Shown one piece after another: positions 7,433 to 12,138 of a stretch of DNA of 12,138 nucleotides. Numbering within the stretch: position 1 is the first letter of the stretch; each line of letters opens with the position of its first letter. Source of the stretch: an uncultured bacterium (GTDB taxonomy: Bacteria > Bacteroidota > Ignavibacteria > Ignavibacteriales > Melioribacteraceae); NCBI GenBank assembly GCA_937936675.1, contig CALDDL010000005.1:1-12138 (forward strand), in the 5' to 3' direction. Under the pieces are notes generated by a model. That model was not told the DNA's origin. It was given only the letters and a program-made list of their open reading frames with translations, and made no database searches. A program made the position numbers and the translations under genes.

Positions 7433-7540
7433 GCTAAAGAGCTTTTTATGACATTTTTTTACAATCACTTACTTCGATATGACAACTTACCTCGGAACCC
7501 ATTAGTCTAAAGTATTGAAAACAAAAAATATTTATCATTT

Positions 7541-7547
7541 TTAAGGG
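7541..7547 (+). promoter_or_regulatory. Strong ribosome-binding site of the small exported protein
   Basis: AAGGGGG lies about seven bases before the ATG at 7555. It is one of the two most purine-rich sites in the window and suggests efficient initiation. No convincing promoter was found in the 170-base gap shared with prfA. Confidence 0.6.
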
Positions 7548-7554
7548 GGTTGTA

Positions 7555-7962
7555 ATGAAAAAGTTAGTTCTTAGTTTAGTTGCTCTTTTAGTATTAGTTA
7601 ATTTTACTTATGCAAATACAGATTTTACAGGCGGCATAAAGAAAAACGCCATTGCTTCTTTGGTTGTTGGAATTAAGTCGGAAAATATGGGTCTAAAAAG
7701 AAACTGCATCTATTTTGCCGGCAAATACAGAATTGATGAAGCAACTGATGCATTGATTGCAGAACTTAATAAAACCGATAATGCCAAATTAAAAGTTTTG
7801 ATCGCACTCTCTTTATATATGATCGGTAATGAAGAAGGAATTGATGCCGTTTATAAATTAGCAAATAAAGAAAATGATAATTACGTCAAGAGAATGGCGA
7901 ATGCTATTATAGATGAGTATAATAATAACAAAAGTACTAATTATGCTTCGGTTTCAAAATAA
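7555..7962 (+). CDS. Small exported protein with weak HEAT-like character, function unknown
   Basis: This 135-residue protein is not recognised beyond its general build. Residues 1-20 form a clear signal peptide (KK, a hydrophobic run LVLSLVALLVLVNF, then TYA before N21), so it is probably exported to the periplasm or beyond. The mature part is about 115 residues, mostly helical and Lys/Asn-rich. Two paired-helix segments, around residues 42-72 (GLKRNCIYFAGKYRIDEATDAL) and 76-121 (AKLKVLIALSLYMIGNEEGI and onward), have the spacing and the LxxAxxLxxIG rhythm of HEAT or PBS-lyase-like repeats. The start is supported by a strong RBS, AAGGGGG, seven bases before the ATG. TAA is followed directly by in-frame TGA (tandem stops). 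It stands alone between prfA on the other strand and a 180-base gap. Confidence 0.75.
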   Translation: MKKLVLSLVALLVLVNFTYANTDFTGGIKKNAIASLVVGIKSENMGLKRNCIYFAGKYRIDEATDALIAELNKTDNAKLKVLIALSLYMIGNEEGIDAVYKLANKENDNYVKRMANAIIDEYNNNKSTNYASVSK

Positions 7963-8142
7963 TGAAATTATGTTTAACTGCGTATCCCGAATTATAAAAT
8001 TAATTTCATGAAACAATTTGACATATTAGATTTTTATAGCATTATAAACCGTTACAAAGATTTAAAATTTTTTACAATACGGTTATTAATTTGAAGTAAA
8101 AAAATAGTTATGTTTTGCTTAATTATTTAATCAAGAATAAAA
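7963..8142. other. AT-rich intergenic region (180 bases) with a dyad and a possible promoter
   Basis: This gap separates the small exported protein from the jelly-roll gene. It begins with an 8-bp perfect dyad, TGAAATTA (7963-7970) and TAATTTCA (8001-8008), with a 30-base spacer and no U-run after it. A possible promoter follows at 8018-8048. A weaker 6-bp dyad (AACCGT/ACGGTT, 8047-8084) is probably chance. No RNA gene or additional coding frame was recognised. Confidence 0.5.
8018..8048 (+). promoter_or_regulatory. Possible sigma-70-type promoter for the jelly-roll gene
   Basis: A perfect TTGACA (8018-8023) is followed by ATTATAAA (8041-8048). Candidate -10 hexamers are TTATAA with an 18-base spacer or TATAAA with a 19-base spacer, both longer than the ideal 17. 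Transcription would start near 8055, giving a leader of roughly 90 bases. If the host uses the Bacteroidota-type promoter consensus, this match may mean little. Confidence 0.35.
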
Positions 8143-9198
8143 ATGAAAATTAAGATAAAATATTTGTCAATCTCGGCGGTAATCTTTTTCCTTACGGTAT
8201 TTGCGGGCAATATAAATGGACAAAATCAAAATGAGATGCGCCGCTTGATTAATCTAAAAGGGGAATGGAAATTTTCCATAGGTGATAGTCCCGACTGGGC
8301 GAAATCGGATTTGAATGATTTCGATTGGGAACGTATTAAAGTTCCTAATGCTTGGGAGAACGAAGGTTTCAATGGCTATAATGGTTACGCTTGGTACAGA
8401 AAAAAAGTTGAAATAAAAAGCAATCTAAAAGGCAGAGACATTTATTTATCACTTGGCAGAATAGATGACGTTGATGAAGCATATTTTAATGGAATTAAAA
8501 TTGGATTCACGGGAAAATTTCCGCCAATATATCAAACCGCATATTACGCTTGGAGGGTATATAAAATCCCATCTGAATTAATTAATTACAATGGAGAAAA
8601 CAGTATAGCTGTAAGAATTTATGATGCAGAGCTCGATGGCGGTATTCTCGAAGGTAATATCGGAATATTAGAAAATTTTAACGGAATGGATTTGGATTAT
8701 TCTTTACCGAATATTTGGAAATTTAGTTCCAGTGATAATCTTCAATGGAAAGATCTCTCATATAATGATTCTTTTTGGGAGGACATTATGGTCCCTATGT
8801 ATTGGGAGGATTCCGGATATAAAGATTATGATGGATATGGATGGTATAGAATTAAATTTTATCCACCTGCTAATTTGAAGAACAAAAATTTAGTTTTGGT
8901 TCTTGGAAAAATTGATGATGTGGATGAGGCTTATTTAAACGGAAAATTAATCGGTTCGACCGGAAGCAAAGATAATATGCGTCAATCTTATAGCCAATTT
9001 AGAGGATATTATTTAAAAGAGGGAGACTTAATGTTTGATCAAGAAAATGTTTTAGCAGTAAGAGTATATGACGGTATGCAAGGAGGCGGAATCTACGAAG
9101 GACCGATAGGCTTTATATCACAAGATAAATACACTAAGTTCTGGCGAGAGAGAAAATCTCAATCTCGAAAATCATTTTGGGATCGGTTCTTCAACTGA
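8143..9198 (+). CDS. Exported protein of two tandem GH2-type jelly-roll (sugar-binding-like) domains
   Basis: The 351-residue protein has a signal peptide (residues 1 to about 26: basic start, hydrophobic SAVIFFLTVFAG, cleavage probably near NING). It then holds two copies of one domain with a period of about 150 residues: EWKFSIGDS (41-49) against IWKFSSSDN (191-199), GYAWYRKK (81-88) against GYGWYRIK (231-238), GRIDDVDEAYFNG (105-117) against GKIDDVDEAYLNG (255-267), and RIYDAELDGGILEG against RVYDGMQGGGIYEG. The IDDxDExYxNG and WYR signatures are those of the galactose-binding-like jelly-roll domain of GH2 beta-galactosidases and sialate O-acetylesterase-like proteins. No catalytic domain is present. 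The basic C-terminus (KFWRERKSQSRKSFWDRFF) is odd. A role in binding cell-surface or environmental glycans is inference. The RBS before the ATG is weak. Confidence 0.75.
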   Translation: MKIKIKYLSISAVIFFLTVFAGNINGQNQNEMRRLINLKGEWKFSIGDSPDWAKSDLNDFDWERIKVPNAWENEGFNGYNGYAWYRKKVEIKSNLKGRDIYLSLGRIDDVDEAYFNGIKIGFTGKFPPIYQTAYYAWRVYKIPSELINYNGENSIAVRIYDAELDGGILEGNIGILENFNGMDLDYSLPNIWKFSSSDNLQWKDLSYNDSFWEDIMVPMYWEDSGYKDYDGYGWYRIKFYPPANLKNKNLVLVLGKIDDVDEAYLNGKLIGSTGSKDNMRQSYSQFRGYYLKEGDLMFDQENVLAVRVYDGMQGGGIYEGPIGFISQDKYTKFWRERKSQSRKSFWDRFFN

Positions 9199-9221
9199 AT
9201 ATTTTTATAAATAAAAAAATC

Positions 9222-9250
9222 TTTACTATATATATCACACCTTTTATATA
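9222..9250 (+). promoter_or_regulatory. Possible promoter of the M28 peptidase gene
   Basis: TTTACT (9222-9227) and TATATA (9245-9250) are separated by exactly 17 bases, with four of six matches to each consensus hexamer. The predicted start point falls near 9256-9258, at the foot of the hairpin described next. The surroundings are extremely AT-rich, so chance matches are easy. Confidence 0.35.
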
Positions 9251-9253
9251 AAT

Positions 9254-9285
9254 TTACACCTAATTTATTTTTAAATTAGGTGTAA
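9254..9285 (+). promoter_or_regulatory. 14-bp perfect hairpin enclosing the ribosome-binding site of the peptidase gene
   Basis: TTACACCTAATTTA (9254-9267) and TAAATTAGGTGTAA (9272-9285) are perfect reverse complements with a TTTT loop, ending one base before the ATG at 9287. The 3' arm contains AGGTG (9278-9282), four bases from the ATG and complementary to the CACCU of the 16S rRNA 3' end. In RNA the stem would therefore hide the Shine-Dalgarno. There is no U-run after it on either strand, so a terminator is unlikely. It could be a translational control hairpin, an RNA thermometer-like element, a 5' stabilising stem or a DNA operator. A further ACACCT lies at 9237-9242. Confidence 0.65.
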
Positions 9286-9286
9286 T

Positions 9287-10849
9287 ATGAAAAAGCTGCT
9301 ATTAGTTCTTCTATTGGTTTCTGCAATAAAAGTAATTCCACAAGCTATTATAGATAAAAAAGTAAATGAAGAAAACTTGAAAGCGTCTCTTGAATTTTTG
9401 GCTTCTGATGAATTAGAGGGGAGAGAGACTGCATCAAATGCGGAAAAAGTATCCGCTCTCTATCTTGCCACCACATTAAAAAAATATGGCATTGAACCTT
9501 TCGGAGATGATGGTTCATATTTTCAAAAATTTGATGTCTCGGTAGAAAAATTTGAATCAACTTCAAAATTAATGCTTACCGATAACAAGGGGACAGTAAT
9601 AAAAGAATTACTACCGGCAGAAGATTTCGGAAGATTTTCACGTTCATATCCCGATTCATCATTTTTAAATCAAAACACAAAAATAATTTTTGCCGGCTAT
9701 GGCATCACAGCTCCCGAATATAAATATGATGATTATAAAGATATTGATGTAAAAGGAAAAACAGTCATTTTACTTATGGATGAACCGGATAATAAAGATG
9801 AAGCATTTTTTGAAGGAAATAAAAAAACAAGATATTCGGAATCCGATTACAAAGCAGAAAATGCAGCATCAAAAGGAGCATTAGGCGTAATAATTATCTC
9901 TAACCCGGAATATTACGCCTACTGGAATATGTTTAAGAAATTTACAATGTCCGAAAGCGTGTCCATTTATAATAAGGAAAAGGCGCATTCCAAAACAATT
10001 CCTATAATAGCTCTGAGCAAAGCAGCTACCGAAACTTTATTAGAGAACGAGGAATTAACTCTCGATCAATTAATGGAATATAAAAAGAACGGAAGGACTC
10101 CGGCTTCATTTGAACTCGATAAAAAATTAGATTATAAACTTGAACTTTATTCAAAAATAAAAAAAGCAGAGAATGTAATCGGTGTTATTAAAGGTAACGA
10201 TAAAAAACTTGCTAATGAATTTGTAGTCTTAAGTGCACATTACGATCATATTGGAACAGATAGCGAAGGTATTGTAAATAATGGTGCTGATGATGACGGA
10301 TCGGGCACTGTAAGTATTCTTGAAGCAGGAAGAGTCCTTTCCTTAAAAAAAGATAATGACCGTTCGATAGTAATTGCATTTCATACAGGCGAAGAGAAAG
10401 GATTGCTCGGCTCGGGTTATCTTACTTCCAATGCTCCATTCGTAAAAGATATTATTGCGAATATAAATATGGATATGGTCGGAAGAGAATCGGAAGATTC
10501 TATTCATTGCATCGGAGCCGATAAATTAAGCAAAAAATTTGCACAGTTAGTAGAAGACGTTAATAAGAAAACAGTGAATATGGTTCTTGACTATAAATAT
10601 AACGATCCAAATGATCCGAATAAATTTTATTATCGCAGTGATCATTATAATTATGCAAAGAAAGGGATCCCGATCGTATTCTTTTTTGATGATATGAAAG
10701 TTGATTATCATCAGCCGACAGACGATGTAGAAAAAATTAATTTTAAAAAATTAGGAAAGATAACAACACTTGCAGCCGAATTAGCCTTAGAAGCTGCGAA
10801 TGTAGATGAACGTTTTCCGATTGATATAAAGGAAAAAGGAGCAGAATAG
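9287..10849 (+). CDS. Exported M28-family zinc metallopeptidase with PA-like insert
   Basis: The 520-residue protein has an N-terminal signal sequence (MKKLLLVLLLVSAIKVIPQA) without a lipobox, so it should be exported and soluble. Residues about 130-260 form a PA-like insert (IIFAGYGITAPEY at 133-145, AENAASKGALGVIIIS at 190-205), common in the larger M28 aminopeptidases. The catalytic part (about 295-505) has the complete co-catalytic zinc set: H318 in LSAHYDHIG, bridging D336 in NNGADDDGSG, the general base and zinc ligand pair E369-E370 in FHTGEEKG, D396 in NINMDMVGR and H475 in VDYHQPTD. It is therefore expected to be an active exopeptidase that removes N-terminal residues from peptides outside the cytoplasm; the preferred residue cannot be read. 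The start is fixed by the signal peptide and by AGGTG at four bases. The permease gene begins six bases after its stop, probably in the same transcript. Confidence 0.92.
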   Translation: MKKLLLVLLLVSAIKVIPQAIIDKKVNEENLKASLEFLASDELEGRETASNAEKVSALYLATTLKKYGIEPFGDDGSYFQKFDVSVEKFESTSKLMLTDNKGTVIKELLPAEDFGRFSRSYPDSSFLNQNTKIIFAGYGITAPEYKYDDYKDIDVKGKTVILLMDEPDNKDEAFFEGNKKTRYSESDYKAENAASKGALGVIIISNPEYYAYWNMFKKFTMSESVSIYNKEKAHSKTIPIIALSKAATETLLENEELTLDQLMEYKKNGRTPASFELDKKLDYKLELYSKIKKAENVIGVIKGNDKKLANEFVVLSAHYDHIGTDSEGIVNNGADDDGSGTVSILEAGRVLSLKKDNDRSIVIAFHTGEEKGLLGSGYLTSNAPFVKDIIANINMDMVGRESEDSIHCIGADKLSKKFAQLVEDVNKKTVNMVLDYKYNDPNDPNKFYYRSDHYNYAKKGIPIVFFFDDMKVDYHQPTDDVEKINFKKLGKITTLAAELALEAANVDERFPIDIKEKGAE

Positions 10850-10855
10850 TCAGTT

Positions 10856-12138
10856 ATGCTTAAGCCGAAGTTTTTTACTACGCTAAAGACTATAACAAAA
10901 GAAAGTTTATTGAAGGATGTAAGTGCCGGATTCATAGTAGGAATAGTAGCATTACCATTAGCAATAGCATTTGGAATAGCATCGGGAGTTACTCCCGATA
11001 GAGGAATAATCACCGCAATTATAGGCGGATTTATAGTATCGTTTCTAGGTGGAAGCCGCGTTCAAATAGGCGGACCCACCGGTGCATTTATTATAATTGT
11101 ATATGGAATCGTTAATCAATATGGCATTAATGGATTAATGATCTCTACAATAATGGCGGGCATTATATTAATGATAATGGGTTTTGCTCGCTTTGGTTCT
11201 ATCATAAAATTTATTCCATATCCGGTAGTAGTTGGTTTTACAAGCGGAATTGCGGTAGTGATTTTCTCTTCACAGATTAATGACCTATTTGGATTAAATA
11301 TTCAAAAAGTACCTGCCGATTTTATAGAAAAGTGGGGAGTATATTTTTCTAATATTTCTCATTTTAATTATTGGGCATTGATAATCGGCGGCGGATCTTT
11401 ATTAATAATGGGTTTCTGGCATAAAGTATCAAGAAAAATTCCCGGCTCTATAATAGTAATCATTTTATCTACTGCAATTGTATCGATATTTAATTTGAAT
11501 GTAGAGACAATAGGTAGCAGATTTGGCGAAATACCTAATACAATTCCCACACCCTCTCTTCCACAGTTTGATTTCGCATTAATAAAGAGTTTAATTACAC
11601 CTGCAACAACAATCGCAATACTTGCTGCAATAGAAGCACTTCTCTCAGCGGTAGTTTCAGATGGTATGATTGGAGGAAGACACAGATCCAATATGGAGCT
11701 AGTGGCTCAAGGGGCAGCAAATATTGTTTCACCTTTATTCGGTGGGATACCGGTAACGGGTGCAATAGCTAGAACAGCAACAAACGTGAAAAATGGCGGT
11801 AGAACTCCGATAGCCGGAATTGTTCATTCTATTGTACTTTTACTTATTCTTCTTTTCTTTGGTAAGCTGGCGAATCTAATTCCGATGGCTTCTCTTGCGG
11901 CAATTCTTGTAGTTGTTTCATATAATATGAGCGAATGGCGTTCATTTAAAAATCTCCTCACAAGTCCTAAGAGCGATATAATAGTTTTACTTACAACATT
12001 TTTCCTTACCGTAATTTTTGATTTAACAATAGCGATACAGGTTGGAATGGTTCTCGCTGTATTATTGTTTATGCGTAGAATGTCGGAAGTAACTAATATG
12101 GGGATTATTACACGAGAATTAAAAGACGAAGAAGATAC
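10856..12138 (+). CDS. SulP (SLC26-type) anion permease, 3' end beyond the window
   Basis: An uninterrupted frame of 427 codons runs off the window end. It encodes the membrane domain of a SulP-family transporter. Visible hallmarks are DVSAGFIVGIVALPLAIAFG (21-40), GGSRVQIGGPTGAF (65-78), KFIPYPVVVGFTSGIAVVIF (118-137) and the long conserved stretch from NMELVAQGAANI through GGIPVTGAIARTATN to GGRTPIAGI (279-322). About ten or more hydrophobic segments can be counted. The cytoplasmic STAS domain typical of the family would follow residue about 410 and lies outside the window. Substrates in the family include sulfate, bicarbonate and dicarboxylates; the sequence alone does not decide. ATG at 10856 is the first possible start after an in-frame TAG at 10847. 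The nearest RBS, AAGGAG at 10836-10841 inside the peptidase gene, is rather distant (14 bases). Confidence 0.9.
   Translation, partial: MLKPKFFTTLKTITKESLLKDVSAGFIVGIVALPLAIAFGIASGVTPDRGIITAIIGGFIVSFLGGSRVQIGGPTGAFIIIVYGIVNQYGINGLMISTIMAGIILMIMGFARFGSIIKFIPYPVVVGFTSGIAVVIFSSQINDLFGLNIQKVPADFIEKWGVYFSNISHFNYWALIIGGGSLLIMGFWHKVSRKIPGSIIVIILSTAIVSIFNLNVETIGSRFGEIPNTIPTPSLPQFDFALIKSLITPATTIAILAAIEALLSAVVSDGMIGGRHRSNMELVAQGAANIVSPLFGGIPVTGAIARTATNVKNGGRTPIAGIVHSIVLLLILLFFGKLANLIPMASLAAILVVVSYNMSEWRSFKNLLTSPKSDIIVLLTTFFLTVIFDLTIAIQVGMVLAVLLFMRRMSEVTNMGIITRELKDEED

Noticed and set aside
7469..7554. Promoter hexamers in the gap between prfA and the small exported protein
   Set aside because: Only partial -35-like or -10-like matches with poor spacing were found on either strand; calling a promoter would be guesswork in such AT-rich DNA.
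7963..8008. 8-bp dyad after the small exported protein as a terminator
   Set aside because: The 30-base spacer, AT-only arms and lack of a U-run make this weak; it is mentioned only as part of the intergenic region.
9254..9285. Intrinsic transcription terminator after the jelly-roll gene
   Set aside because: The stem is AT-rich, no U-run follows it on either strand, and it touches the next start codon; a control element for the downstream gene fits better.
10711..11691. Minus-strand open frames of about 100 codons at 10711-11013 and 11368-11691
   Set aside because: They are antisense to the M28 peptidase end and the SulP permease, whose frames are strongly supported by conserved motifs.
1..12138. 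CRISPR arrays, tRNA or rRNA genes, insertion sequences, toxin-antitoxin pairs
   Set aside because: No direct repeat array, tRNA-like cloverleaf, transposase or terminal inverted repeat pair was seen on reading both strands.

Overview
The window is 12.1 kb of AT-rich, gene-dense bacterial DNA. The proteins look like those of the Bacteroidota/Chlorobiota/Ignavibacteria group (secreted jelly-roll protein, secreted M28 peptidase with a PA insert, SpsF-type cytidylyltransferase). This placement rests on protein flavour and AT-rich codon use only, with no rRNA or marker alignment, so it is tentative. No mobile element, CRISPR array, tRNA or rRNA was seen.

Left half (1-6310, all + strand): a tightly packed operon that encodes all six enzymatic steps to CMP-pseudaminic acid, a nine-carbon nonulosonic acid used on flagella, capsules, O-antigens and S-layers. 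The order is pseB (882), pseC (1891), a fused pseG-pseH gene (3066), pseI (4540) and an SpsF-type pseF (5582). From pseB onward each gene overlaps the next by 4-17 bases, which suggests translational coupling. In front of them (12-875) lies a protein with a GNGPSL motif, resembling GT42 sialyltransferases and DUF115/Maf-type proteins; it is a candidate for the enzyme that uses the activated sugar. It is itself overlapped by the stop codon of a gene that lies mostly outside the window, so the operon starts further upstream.

Centre (6305-7384, - strand): prfA, peptide chain release factor 1, convergent with the operon. The two genes share a self-complementary TTATAA that encodes Leu-stop on both strands, leaving no intergenic terminator. 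The correct prfA start is 7384, not the longer in-frame ATG at 7468. The prfA leader holds an 11-bp inverted repeat.

Right half (7555-12138, + strand): an unrecognised small exported protein with weak HEAT-like character (7555-7962); an exported protein made of two tandem 150-residue glycoside-hydrolase-2-type jelly-roll domains with no catalytic domain (8143-9198); an exported M28 zinc metallopeptidase with complete ligands (9287-10849); and the first 427 codons of a SulP-family anion permease (10856 to the window end). The peptidase gene is preceded by a perfect 14-bp stem with a 4-base loop whose 3' arm contains the ribosome-binding site and ends one base before the ATG. It is the most striking non-coding structure here. 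A related AGGTGT/ACACCT dyad occurs in the prfA leader.

No plainly new multi-gene system is visible. The points that deserve a second look are the PseG-PseH fusion with an SpsF-type PseF, the candidate pseudaminyl-transferase, the SD-sequestering hairpin, and the duplicated jelly-roll protein.
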